From Oscillospiraceae bacterium (GTDB lineage Bacteria > Bacillota > Clostridia > Oscillospirales > CAG-382): DNA of 64,000 nucleotides. The position numbers were made by a program, and so were the translations under genes. How positions within the stretch are numbered: the stretch's first letter is position 1; each line of letters starts with the position of its first letter. The notes beneath the pieces are model-generated. The model ran no database searches and was not told the DNA's origin. It saw only the letters and a list, made by a program, of their open reading frames with translations. The stretch lies in NCBI GenBank assembly GCA_015064485.1, contig SVSD01000004.1, forward strand, positions 1 through 64,000, in the 5' to 3' direction. Of the stretch, positions 52,660 to 62,404 are shown one piece after another.

Positions 52660-53244
52660 TCAAAAGAAACTTGTTATGAAAATTTCAAGCCCGATGAAAA
52701 TAAGTATTGAGCCGCCTAAAATTCCCGCCTTGCCCGAAAGCTTAGTACCGGCAGTCCTTCCGATAAACAAACCGCCAAGGCAGATAAAGAATGTAACAAT
52801 ACCGATTATAAGGCAGGATACTACAGCATTCAAAAGACCGTATTCGGAAATTGTAAAGCCTACAGAAAGAGCATCTATTGATGTTGCTATTCCCTGCACT
52901 ACGAGTGCACCGATACCGACTCCTTTATTCTCGCAACAGTCGCATTTGCAGTTTATTCCTTCATAAAGCATCTTGCCGCCTATAAACGATAAAAGAATAA
53001 ATGCTATCCAAGGTATAAACTTTTCAAAAGCTGCGAAGTACTGTAATACCGTATGTACACATATCCATCCGATCATAGGCATCGCAAACTGAAACAACGA
53101 AAAAATGCCTGCCACACATGCCATTTTTCTCTTCTTCATACACGGCTCATTTAGCCCGTTTGCAAGCGACACCGAAAAGGCATCCATCGCAAGACCTATT
53201 CCGAGAAGTATACTGTTGAAAAAGAATGTGAAATTAAAATCCAT
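52660..53244 (-). CDS. mntP: Putative manganese efflux pump MntP
   Basis: ~194 aa from MDFNFTF after cggagga; GLAMDAFSVSLANGL and second half SIDALSVGFTISEYG. Confidence 0.9.
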   Translation of the reverse strand: MDFNFTFFFNSILLGIGLAMDAFSVSLANGLNEPCMKKRKMACVAGIFSLFQFAMPMIGWICVHTVLQYFAAFEKFIPWIAFILLSFIGGKMLYEGINCKCDCCENKGVGIGALVVQGIATSIDALSVGFTISEYGLLNAVVSCLIIGIVTFFICLGGLFIGRTAGTKLSGKAGILGGSILIFIGLEIFITSFF

Positions 53245-53352
53245 CTGTTTCCTCCGAAAAGCATAAACGGGCACAATAAAAAGTGCCCGATAAAAAGCAA
53301 AGAAAACTGAATTTGCAATAAGTATTTCTATGCTTAAAATACTTTCTTAGTG
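53245..53352 (-). promoter_or_regulatory. Structured 5' leader of mntP
   Basis: Hairpins aagtattt/aaatactt and cgggcac/gtgcccg, plus long-range complement aagcata/tatgctt. Confidence 0.5.
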
Positions 53353-53358
53353 TTGGTT

Positions 53359-53387
53359 ATTATATCATTAAAAAGTCTCTTTGTCAA
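53359..53387 (-). promoter_or_regulatory. SigA-type promoter of mntP
   Basis: Minus strand TTGACA, 17-bp spacer, TATAAT. Confidence 0.8.
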
Positions 53388-53397
53388 CAGCACATCG

Positions 53398-53754
53398 CTA
53401 TTTTTTGTGCTTCCCTTTAAACACAAGGGATGCTATGAGAGAAAACAGTATAACAGCACAAATACCTGCCGATGCCCCCGAAAGCCCTCCTGTGAGAATT
53501 CCGAGCGCACCGTCGCGGTCTATAGCTTTTTCAACCCCTTGTGCCAAAAGATGTCCGAAGCCCATAATCGGCACACTTGCTCCTGCTCCTGCGAAATCAC
53601 AAAAGGGTTTATAAATGCCGACGGCCGAAAGAATAACCCCTACAATTACATACGATACAAGAATACGGGCAGGAGTAAGTTTCGTCTTGTTTATGAGAAT
53701 CTGAGCAATTACACAAAGTGCTCCTCCGCACAAAAAAGCATATAAATATGTCAT
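53398..53754 (-). CDS. spoVAE: Stage V sporulation protein AE (SpoVAE/SpoVAEB)
   Basis: ~118 aa; YLYAFLCGGALCVIAQILINKTKLTPARILVSYVIVGVIL, FAGAGASVPIMGFGHLLAQGV. Confidence 0.92.
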   Translation of the reverse strand: MTYLYAFLCGGALCVIAQILINKTKLTPARILVSYVIVGVILSAVGIYKPFCDFAGAGASVPIMGFGHLLAQGVEKAIDRDGALGILTGGLSGASAGICAVILFSLIASLVFKGKHKK

Positions 53755-53755
53755 C

Positions 53756-54817
53756 TCAAACAACACTCTCCAATCTTACAAGATGCGCCACTGCAGGTAT
53801 AGAATTCCCCTGCAAAAGACTTTGCGGGCTCATCATAGCTCCTGTACCTTCCACAAGGCATTTTTTAATTTCCCCCTTTTCAAGGCTGTTCAGGATATAC
53901 CCCGTACTCACAACAGCCGAACAGCCGCATCCGGAGCCTCCGCAGGACACATCCTGATTTTCGGTATCATATATCATAACCCCGCAGTCATCATACACAT
54001 TTACAATTCCGGGATATTTCTTTTGCATCATTTCAAGAGCCATGCTTTTTCCTTCTTTTCCAAGATCTCCTGTTACAATAAGATCAAAATCAAGAGGGTT
54101 TTCTTTTGTGTATGCAAAATATCTTTCAATAGTGTCTGCCGCAGCAGTACACATAGCAGCTCCCATATTCGAAGCATCTTTTATACCTCTGTCAAAAACA
54201 ATTCCCGGCATTGCACCAGTTACGAATACTCCCTTTTCATCCTTGCAAGACTCCGAAAGAATAACGCATCCGGCACCCGTGACCGTCCTTTGGGCGGTTG
54301 ATTCTGCAAACGCTCCGTATTCAAGCGGAAAACGGAACTGCCTTTGTGCAGTACAGAAATGCGAAGAAACGACAACTGCCGCCGTTTTTACAACCCCCGC
54401 CTCGATCATACAGGATGCCGTCATTATTGCCTCTGCAAAGGTAGAACACGCCCCGTAAAGTCCGATATACGGAATGTTAAACTCCGAAAGACCGTATCCC
54501 GAACCGGTACATTGGTTCATAAGGTCTCCAGCAAGGAGAATATCTATATTTTCATCCCTTAACTTCTTTTTTGACAAAGCCGTATTAAGTGCCAACCGGC
54601 ACATTTCATTTTCTGCGCCCTCCCAGGTATCGGCAGAAAGCTTTTCATCCTCACAGTATATATCAAGATATTTACCCAAAGGTCCTTTTTTCTCATATTC
54701 TCCGCCGACCGCAGCAGAAGATATCACCTTTATCTTCTTTTTAAAATTGAAAACAGCTCTTTTTGAAACATATTTTTCACACGACAAGACTTTCACCTTC
54801 GAGGCGGTTTTTTTCAA
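53756..54817 (-). CDS. spoVAD: Stage V sporulation protein AD
   Basis: 353 aa thiolase-like; LLAGDLMNQ, GLYGACSTFAEAIMTAS, SCGGSGCGCSAVV; TTG start after gaggtgg. Confidence 0.93.
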   Translation of the reverse strand: MKKTASKVKVLSCEKYVSKRAVFNFKKKIKVISSAAVGGEYEKKGPLGKYLDIYCEDEKLSADTWEGAENEMCRLALNTALSKKKLRDENIDILLAGDLMNQCTGSGYGLSEFNIPYIGLYGACSTFAEAIMTASCMIEAGVVKTAAVVVSSHFCTAQRQFRFPLEYGAFAESTAQRTVTGAGCVILSESCKDEKGVFVTGAMPGIVFDRGIKDASNMGAAMCTAAADTIERYFAYTKENPLDFDLIVTGDLGKEGKSMALEMMQKKYPGIVNVYDDCGVMIYDTENQDVSCGGSGCGCSAVVSTGYILNSLEKGEIKKCLVEGTGAMMSPQSLLQGNSIPAVAHLVRLESVV

Positions 54818-55205
54818 GTTTTACCACCTCGCCTTTCTTTATAAACTTTCCACTGTCATTTTTTATAACATATGTTTTTCCGTTACAGTAAACCCGCCCA
54901 TACGAAGCTTCATTTATATCGTCAAGACTTATGGTATCAAAAACAACCTCTCTTTTCTTTTGAAACAGCGACACAATATACGATGTACAATAAAAAAACG
55001 CAGAGGCAATTATAAACAAAACAGATTCGGTAAAAATATCCGTCAAGAAAAAAGAAAGAAAACAAACAACAAAAGCCGACATACAAATAGAAAGAAAAAC
55101 TCTTATTTTATACGGAACATAAAGTTCGCATATAAGTATGAGAAATCCCAATGTCAGCCATAAAAAATGAGAAATACCATTATACAAAAAAATCGCCTCC
55201 GACAA
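54777..55205 (-). CDS. NfeD-like membrane protein
   Basis: 142 aa; N-terminal TM segments plus C-terminal OB-like ASYGRVYCNGKTYVIKNDSGKFIKKGEVVKLEKNRLEGESLVV; overlaps spoVAD start. Confidence 0.7.
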   Translation of the reverse strand: MSEAIFLYNGISHFLWLTLGFLILICELYVPYKIRVFLSICMSAFVVCFLSFFLTDIFTESVLFIIASAFFYCTSYIVSLFQKKREVVFDTISLDDINEASYGRVYCNGKTYVIKNDSGKFIKKGEVVKLEKNRLEGESLVV

Positions 55206-55230
55206 TATTATTTGTCGGAGGCTTATTTTT
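55195..55230. terminator. Terminator hairpin
   Basis: gcctccgacaatattatttgtcggaggc. Confidence 0.7.
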
Positions 55231-58200
55231 TATTCAGTTGCTCTGTTTTCCAAAAACCTTAAAATAACCGTTGCGGATTCTGCTCTTGTGAGCTCACCCT
55301 CAGCTCTCAATGAACCGTCTTCATACCCCTCGAAAATGCCTGCAGACAAGGCGTTATTTATAAAGGAAATATTGTGTGATGAATAAAGCTCTTGCGTATC
55401 TGTAAAAGCTCCTACAAAATCCGCTTTTGCCTCATCGCATAATGCACCGAGAAGTGTAAGCACATCTTTTCTTGTTATTTTTTCATTCGGGTCGATAAAA
55501 GCGTTTGAAGTTTCATCCTTTGCCGCCACAAGTTCAAGAAGTCCGCTTGGCAGAATCGCTTCGTAATATTTTAAAGCCCAATCGGGTATATCCTGCCAGT
55601 CGTCAAATGTCGGAATTTCCTCAAATGCTATATGCTCGGATGTGTTCTCTTCTTCAAAAGTTTCTGCAACTTCTGTTTGAATTTCTTCTGTTTCTTTCTG
55701 TTCCTCTGTTTCCCCTGTTTGTTCCGGTTCTTCAGTGTCGGGGGTCTCATCATTTCCGTCATCCGACGGCAATTCGGGTTCTTCGGTTATTTCGGTATTC
55801 TGTACCGTTTCAACATCCTTGCCGTTTTCGGATTCGGGTATGACTTCCTCTTTTTCTTCATCTATATCAGGGTAGAGAATTCTTGCAAGAATAGTTATAA
55901 ACTCCGCTTTTGTAAGAGTTCTTTGAGGGAAAAATGCATAACCTTCCCCGTCGGCTTCTCCCTTCATAATACCAAAAGAATGTATATCGTAAAGGCTTTT
56001 TGCCGACCAATGAGAAAAGCTGTCGGTAAAAGGGAATTCCTTTATATTAAATTTTATTTCTTTTTCGACAGTTCCTATCTTTGCCTTTACGATAAGGGTC
56101 TGCCCCTGAACCTTCGGAGTTATTTCAAGTTCGGGTGACAGATGAAATTTTTCATTTTCAATTCCCTCATCGGAAAGAATAGGCAAATACTCTTTTCCTT
56201 CTTCGGGATAAACGATATCGGCAATATCTTTTTCCTGATCCTGTTGCTCAGAATTCTCAGCTTCGGTATTTTCTCCCCCGATATCTTCCGTATCTTGTGT
56301 TGCTTCGGATTCTTCCGATTTTTCAGCTTCATCGGGAAGCTGCCATCTCAACGAAGCTTTATCATAAACAATATCAGCGGTATGATATTCTGCATTAAAA
56401 TCAAACTTTACAGTTTCAAAGGGAGATATTGTATATTCTTCCTCCCCGAGAGAAAAATCCTCGGGACTTTCAAGAACGAATATATGTCCCGCCTTGAAAT
56501 GCTTTTCTGTTTCACCGTCGTAAACTTTTAAATATATACTGCATATTCCGCTTTTTTCACCTGACACAAATGTGTTTCCGTCAATAATAACAGAATCCGT
56601 TGCAACGGGAGATGTATAATATTCATATTCTATCTCTTCGGGAAGATCTACGGGGTAAAAATTCTTGTCAATGGGAATAGGCGCTGAAAGGGTATATTTC
56701 GATCCGCCCGCAAGAACATAAAGGTTTTCAGGGAAGATCGTATATCTCCATACCTCATCAAGCTTTTCTGTGGTATTGACGAAAATAAGCGAATTTGCAG
56801 TTCTTCTTTCGGGGCTGACAGACGGAGAGTTCACAAGACTTGAAAATTCATTTCCCGGCAGAGCTGCATATGCTGTTGTAGATCCGCCGCCGTCAAGATT
56901 CATTGCAATAACGCAGCCAAGCTCTTTCATCTCGTGGGAAAGCTGGTCTATTCTAAGACCTGCACTGTTTTGCTGTCTGCCGTCAACACAATAAAAGATC
57001 ACCCTTCCGTCGGCAGTAATGCCGGCGGCAGTTCTGGGATGGGCATAAGGATAATGATCTATCTCAACATCATCACAATACTCGCTGTCTTTTAAGATAA
57101 GACCGCCCGAATTGCCGATAGCGTTTACAGCACCGTACCAATCCTCGTTTGCAGTAACAGAAATCTCAAGCTCGCTTCCCAAAGAAAGCTCCTTTATTCT
57201 TTCATATTGAAGCTCATTTTCAGCACACAATACAAAGCATCCTTCGGGAATTTTTGAATTTATGCTGTCCTTTCTTATTTCGGTAACAACAACCTTTATC
57301 GAAGAACCTATTTTAAGCCTTTCATCGGCAAAAGCATATCGTTTTGCAAAATATGACGGCTGTTTTGCGGAAAGTACTTCTTCGTTTTCTGAATCCTCAG
57401 AAGCCCCTATATCCTCAACATTTTCCGTTTCTTCGGGTTCTTCCGGAGTTTCTGCTGCTTCGATTTCCTCTGTTTCTTCTGTTTCTTCTGTTTCTTCTGA
57501 TACTTCCGTTGCTTCCGACAATTCAGCTTCTACAGTTTCTTCGGTTTCCTCAGGGTTTTCGCTTTCTTCGGCTAAAGTTTCTTCTTCAAGCGGATAAACA
57601 TATACAAATTTTTCTTTTTTCTCTTGATCTGTTCCGTCGGCATCGGAGGTTTCTTCCTTGTTTTCTATGATTTCCTCATCTTTTTGCATTTCCTCTTCCG
57701 TAAGATAGGTTTTCGATTCGGAATAAGGCATAAGAACTATTTCCGCAGATGCTTTTGTTGTTTTTGTAGTAGGATAGAATTTATCCGTAAGAAGATAAAG
57801 GCTGTACTCAAGAGGATATTTATTTATATGCTCTATATTTATATCAATACCGTCGCCTAAAAGTTTTGTAACTATTCCGGGTTTTGAAATGAAGGCGTTT
57901 CCATTCTCATCAAAACCCATAGCGGTGCGGTCATTATCGGAGGTAATAATTTCACCGTCGATTATCATAGCACCTATCGGCACTCCCGTCGATGTACTGT
58001 AAAAATCGCCGTTTATACCGCCGACAACCCTTTTCCCTTCGTCCTCAAGCCGTTTTGTAAGTGTTCCGAGCGACTCTGTGCCGTAAACATAATCTCCGCA
58101 GGAGGGGATTATCTGAGTACCCATATTGGGTGTGTATTCGTATATATAGGCTCTTTCATATCCGTATTTCTCGTTTTTTGTAAGAGTCTCGGTATATGTA

Positions 58201-58340
58201 AGACCGGGCGAAATTTCATATGACGCACTCATATATTGCTCTCTTTCAGCCATATATTCGTCGTATTTTATTGCATATACGGGGATGCTTGAAAAAAGCA
58301 TTGCCGCACAAGTCAAAAAAGCTGCAATTTTCTTTGTCAT
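55230..58340 (-). CDS. Secreted phosphodiester glycosidase (NAGPA) family protein with acidic linkers and C-terminal SLH repeats
   Basis: 1036 aa; signal peptide; RTAAGITADGRVIFYCVDGRQ, IAMNLDGGGSTTAYA; SLH-like FTDTQELYSSHNISFINNALSAGIFEGYEDGSLRAEGELTRAESATVILRFL. Confidence 0.88.
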   Translation of the reverse strand: MTKKIAAFLTCAAMLFSSIPVYAIKYDEYMAEREQYMSASYEISPGLTYTETLTKNEKYGYERAYIYEYTPNMGTQIIPSCGDYVYGTESLGTLTKRLEDEGKRVVGGINGDFYSTSTGVPIGAMIIDGEIITSDNDRTAMGFDENGNAFISKPGIVTKLLGDGIDINIEHINKYPLEYSLYLLTDKFYPTTKTTKASAEIVLMPYSESKTYLTEEEMQKDEEIIENKEETSDADGTDQEKKEKFVYVYPLEEETLAEESENPEETEETVEAELSEATEVSEETEETEETEEIEAAETPEEPEETENVEDIGASEDSENEEVLSAKQPSYFAKRYAFADERLKIGSSIKVVVTEIRKDSINSKIPEGCFVLCAENELQYERIKELSLGSELEISVTANEDWYGAVNAIGNSGGLILKDSEYCDDVEIDHYPYAHPRTAAGITADGRVIFYCVDGRQQNSAGLRIDQLSHEMKELGCVIAMNLDGGGSTTAYAALPGNEFSSLVNSPSVSPERRTANSLIFVNTTEKLDEVWRYTIFPENLYVLAGGSKYTLSAPIPIDKNFYPVDLPEEIEYEYYTSPVATDSVIIDGNTFVSGEKSGICSIYLKVYDGETEKHFKAGHIFVLESPEDFSLGEEEYTISPFETVKFDFNAEYHTADIVYDKASLRWQLPDEAEKSEESEATQDTEDIGGENTEAENSEQQDQEKDIADIVYPEEGKEYLPILSDEGIENEKFHLSPELEITPKVQGQTLIVKAKIGTVEKEIKFNIKEFPFTDSFSHWSAKSLYDIHSFGIMKGEADGEGYAFFPQRTLTKAEFITILARILYPDIDEEKEEVIPESENGKDVETVQNTEITEEPELPSDDGNDETPDTEEPEQTGETEEQKETEEIQTEVAETFEEENTSEHIAFEEIPTFDDWQDIPDWALKYYEAILPSGLLELVAAKDETSNAFIDPNEKITRKDVLTLLGALCDEAKADFVGAFTDTQELYSSHNISFINNALSAGIFEGYEDGSLRAEGELTRAESATVILRFLENRATE

Positions 58341-58521
58341 CTGATTTTCCTTTCAATATTTCTGTTTATTATTTTATCATATATAGAGAATATATGCAAA
58401 CATTAATTTTACCCATACAAGTAAATTTTTATAAATTATAGGACTTTTAATATTTACATTTTGTTCCAAAAGTAGTAAAATAGGATCGTTAGAAATCATT
58501 TTTTGTCGGAGATTTTTATAA

Positions 58522-59619
58522 ATGAATTTTTTGGAATGTTTTAATGATATAAAATGCGATATGTGGCAAAATCTGTCGGATACAAAAGATCCGATAGTTT
58601 TATACGGGATGGGCGACGGTGCTGAAAAAATACTTGATGTTCTCGACGCAAAAAACATCCCGGTTGCAGGCATATTCGCAAGCGACGGATTTGTTCCGAA
58701 AAAGAAAAAACTTTTCAGAGACTTTGAGATCGAAAGCTATTCGGATATTAAAAGACGCCTTGGCAGGATGACTGTTCTTGTTTCATTCGGCACAAAGATT
58801 TCTGATGTTATTGAAAATATACTTGAAATTTCCAAGGAAAACACCCTTTTTGCTCCTGATGTCCCCGTATTCGGATCCGGAATTTTAGATTTGGAATACT
58901 TTAAAGAAAACCTTGTAAGATTTGAAAATGTTTATTCCAAACTATCTGATGATATCTCGAAAAAAGCATATATATGCTGTCTGAAATTCCGCTTGACCGG
59001 AGATATTTCATATCTCCGAGAATGTGAAACCGATGCGGATGAAAGCTACAGAAATATCATAAAACCTTATCCCGGCAGCACATATATAGATATCGGTGCG
59101 TATAACGGCGATACGATAAGAGAATTTTCTTCTTATTCAACAAATAAAATCACAGTCCACGCAATCGAACCCGATATCCGTAATTTCAAAAAGCTCAGCG
59201 CATACGCCGAAAACTGCGGTATAAAAAATTTGACTCTCCATAATGCGGCAGCGTGGGACAAAAACGAAACTATCACATTTTTCTCCCGCTCAGGCAGAAA
59301 CAGCGCAAACACTACATCTCATAAAAATGCAAAGGCAATTGAGGTTTTGGGAATAAATGCCGACAGTATAACGCAAAAAGCCGAGTTTATTAAAATAGAT
59401 GCAGAAGGAGCGGATATCAAGGCGCTTTCCGGATGCAGACGGTTAATATGCGAATGCTCCCCTACTTTATGTGTTGCGGCTTATCACAGAACCGAAGATT
59501 ATTTCGCCATTCCCGAATTTATTTTTTCTCAAAACGATTCGTATGAGCTTTATTTCCGTCATTTTCCTCACATTCCCTGTTGGGATACAAATTTTTATTT
59601 CAAGCCGAAATATGTCTGA
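58522..59619 (+). CDS. FkbM family methyltransferase
   Basis: 365 aa; TYIDIGAYNGDTIREF, HAIEPDIRNFKKL, FIKIDAEGADIKALSG. Confidence 0.85.
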   Translation: MNFLECFNDIKCDMWQNLSDTKDPIVLYGMGDGAEKILDVLDAKNIPVAGIFASDGFVPKKKKLFRDFEIESYSDIKRRLGRMTVLVSFGTKISDVIENILEISKENTLFAPDVPVFGSGILDLEYFKENLVRFENVYSKLSDDISKKAYICCLKFRLTGDISYLRECETDADESYRNIIKPYPGSTYIDIGAYNGDTIREFSSYSTNKITVHAIEPDIRNFKKLSAYAENCGIKNLTLHNAAAWDKNETITFFSRSGRNSANTTSHKNAKAIEVLGINADSITQKAEFIKIDAEGADIKALSGCRRLICECSPTLCVAAYHRTEDYFAIPEFIFSQNDSYELYFRHFPHIPCWDTNFYFKPKYV

Positions 59620-59691
59620 AAATGAATGATATTGACAAATCAGGAATTATAAACTAAAATATTTATATAACAAATTATAAGGAGTATAGGT

Positions 59692-61146
59692 ATGAAAAAC
59701 AAAAAAGACATTTCAAAATCTGAAAAGGTTGTTGGAATTATTGCCAAGATAATCGTTTTTATACTCATCTTTACCACTCTTGCAATGCTTGTAACAGGCT
59801 TTGTCAAAAGTAATGTTGTCCCCGCAATGAAATATAGAAGTGCTGAAAAGCTTCTTTCAAACGGTCAGTACGAAGAAGCAATAGAGGCTTTTTCCCAACT
59901 CAATTACAAGGACAGCTACAAAAGAATTTACGACTGTAAATTCGAACAGGCAAAATCCGCCATCCAAAACGAAGATTACTCGTCCGCCGAATATCTTTTC
60001 TCGAATGTAGCAAATGCTATAGAATACGAGGAAATAAATGTCTGCGGTTTTGACAATATCGAGCAGTTAAAGAATGAACATCTTTATTTAAGAGGTTTAA
60101 AGCATCTTGAACTCGGCGAAAATCTTGCGGCAGAAGGATGCTTCTACAACATTCCCGAAGACTATAAAGATGCATCCGACAAGCTGAACGAAGCCACCTA
60201 CAAAAGAGCTTGCGAGCTTCTCGAAAACGGTACGGAAAACTCTAACTTCTCGTCTGCGGCATCCGAAATTCTTTGGAATTACGACATAAGAGTTGTCGAT
60301 AAGGATGACGATTTCTCATATGAATATAGCGAATTTTCCGAGCTTTACGAGCACTGCATAAAAGCTCAGCACCTTTTCGAATCGCTCGGAGAATACGAAG
60401 ACGCTCCTCAAAAGGCAATTGAAGCCGCAAACAAAAAGAATGATGTTCTTTATAACAAAGCAAAAGAATATCTTGAAGAAAAGAATTACTTAAAAGCTAT
60501 GAACATTTGGGACAGCATCAAGGACTATAAAGATGTTGCAGGGCTTGTAGAATACTACGCTCCCGAGATCTCCTTCTATTCCCTTTCCGAGGGTGACAAA
60601 CTGAATTTCGGTCATTTTGAACAGGACGGACTTGGTGAAACTGTCGAAGAAAGTCTTGTATGGACAGTAACTGACATATCCGGTGACGGCGACAAGATTC
60701 TTCTTGTTTGCGACAATTCTGTTAAAGTTCTTCCTTATGAAGAATCGGGAGATGTCAAGGATTGGAAAGAAACAAGCCTTTATGCATGGCTTAACAATTC
60801 CTTTATCTATACAGCCTTCACAGAACCCGAAAGACTTGCCATCTGTGACTTTGAAATCAATATCCCCTCAAGAAACGATGTTTACTATAAAATGGACGAA
60901 TACCTTTCATACCTTACACCTGCCGCTATCATCTCCGCCGCCGATCTTTCCGACGCGGTTGATGAAATGATAACAGAAGTTGTTATGACTGCAAAATGGT
61001 GGGTAAGACCCGATTCGTCAAGCTATCCGAGATATGTTGAAGGCACTTCGCTTTATACATCATACTCCCCCGAAGAACATCTCGGCATAAGACCTGCTGT
61101 TTGGGTAAGCGCAGATGTTATGAGAGTTTGTCATATTGCAGAATAA
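59692..61146 (+). CDS. TPR-like membrane-anchored protein with DUF6273-like C-terminal domain
   Basis: 484 aa; N-terminal TM; repeated AxxLL/YKDSYK motifs; C-terminal SLYAWLNNSFIYTAFTEPERLAI...LGIRPAVWVSAD. Confidence 0.78.
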   Translation: MKNKKDISKSEKVVGIIAKIIVFILIFTTLAMLVTGFVKSNVVPAMKYRSAEKLLSNGQYEEAIEAFSQLNYKDSYKRIYDCKFEQAKSAIQNEDYSSAEYLFSNVANAIEYEEINVCGFDNIEQLKNEHLYLRGLKHLELGENLAAEGCFYNIPEDYKDASDKLNEATYKRACELLENGTENSNFSSAASEILWNYDIRVVDKDDDFSYEYSEFSELYEHCIKAQHLFESLGEYEDAPQKAIEAANKKNDVLYNKAKEYLEEKNYLKAMNIWDSIKDYKDVAGLVEYYAPEISFYSLSEGDKLNFGHFEQDGLGETVEESLVWTVTDISGDGDKILLVCDNSVKVLPYEESGDVKDWKETSLYAWLNNSFIYTAFTEPERLAICDFEINIPSRNDVYYKMDEYLSYLTPAAIISAADLSDAVDEMITEVVMTAKWWVRPDSSSYPRYVEGTSLYTSYSPEEHLGIRPAVWVSADVMRVCHIAE

Positions 61147-61155
61147 AATCAATAT

Positions 61156-61184
61156 AAAAAGCTCCGTTTGACGGAGCTTTTTTA
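61156..61184. terminator. Bidirectional terminator
   Basis: aaaaagctccgtttgacggagcttttt. Confidence 0.75.
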
Positions 61185-61187
61185 TTT

Positions 61188-62393
61188 TTATATAATATTT
61201 TGAAATTCCGAAAAAGGTTCAAGGCTTCTTTTTAAAATGCCGTTCATATGAGCTATTGCAATCCCGTAGTTTACTATCGGTACACCTGCGTCTTTACAAA
61301 GCTTCGTTCTGTTTTTCATCTCTGCTTCGTTTAACATACATCCGCCGCAATGAACTACGACTTTATATTCAGAAAGCTTTTCCTTATCGGGAAATTCTCC
61401 GCCGGATGTGAAGGCAAATTCGGGAGCATTTTTTGAAAAATTCTTTATCCAACCCGGCATTTTTACAGTACCTATGTCATTGCACTGCCTATGATGGGTA
61501 CAGCCCTCTGAAATCAGCACCTTGTCGCCGTTTTCAAGGCTTGATAGAACAGCCGCACCCTTTATAAGCTCTTCAAGATCGCCCTTAAAACGAGCCATAA
61601 GTATCGAAAATGATGTAAGCATAACGCCCTTGGGAGTGTCTTTTTCAACTTTTGCAAATACTTGAGAGTCGGTTATAACAAGTTTGGGTTTATCCGCAAG
61701 TGCCGATAAAACAGCCGTAAGCTCCTCGGGCTGACAGGTCACAAAGGCCGTATGTGCATCCAAAAGGTCGCGCATTACCATCTGCTGAGGAAGGATAAGT
61801 CTTCCCTTGGGCGCCGATTCGTCTATCGGCGTTACAAGTATACAGATCTCACCTTTTTTTACTATATCGGAAACTATGGGCTTTTTTACATTTTTGTCTT
61901 TTGCAAATGAAGCAATTTTTTCCTTGAGTTCATATATATTCTCGCCGTTTGCCGCACTTACATATATTTCATTTTCAAGTGTTTTTCTTTTTTCGGCGAC
62001 AAGGTCGCTTTTGTTAAGTGCTACGATATAAGGAGTTTTTTTATCCTCAAAGAGCTTTATCAGCTCTTTTTCATATTTTCCTATATCCTTTTCCGCATCG
62101 CAGACAATTACCGCAATATCTGTCTTTGCCATTACTTCTTTTGTCTTTTCGACACGCATAAGGCCAAGATTTCCTTCATCGTCAAGACCCGCCGTATCAA
62201 TTATCACAACCGGGCCTATAGGCAAAAGCTCCATCGCTTTTTTTACAGGGTCGGTCGTTGTGCCCAAAACATCAGACACAACCGAAAGCTTTTGACCGGT
62301 AACGGCATTTACAAGGCTTGATTTTCCCGCATTTCTGACACCGAAAAAGCCGATATGAACTCTTTCGGATGACGGTGTTTCATTAAGTCCCAT
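61188..62393 (-). CDS. hydF: [FeFe] hydrogenase H-cluster maturation GTPase HydF
   Basis: 401 aa; GVRNAGKSSLVNAVTGQ, CTHHRQCNDIGTVKMP, CGGCMLNEAEM. Confidence 0.94.
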   Translation of the reverse strand: MGLNETPSSERVHIGFFGVRNAGKSSLVNAVTGQKLSVVSDVLGTTTDPVKKAMELLPIGPVVIIDTAGLDDEGNLGLMRVEKTKEVMAKTDIAVIVCDAEKDIGKYEKELIKLFEDKKTPYIVALNKSDLVAEKRKTLENEIYVSAANGENIYELKEKIASFAKDKNVKKPIVSDIVKKGEICILVTPIDESAPKGRLILPQQMVMRDLLDAHTAFVTCQPEELTAVLSALADKPKLVITDSQVFAKVEKDTPKGVMLTSFSILMARFKGDLEELIKGAAVLSSLENGDKVLISEGCTHHRQCNDIGTVKMPGWIKNFSKNAPEFAFTSGGEFPDKEKLSEYKVVVHCGGCMLNEAEMKNRTKLCKDAGVPIVNYGIAIAHMNGILKRSLEPFSEFQNII

Positions 62394-62404
62394 ATGCCCT
62401 CCAT

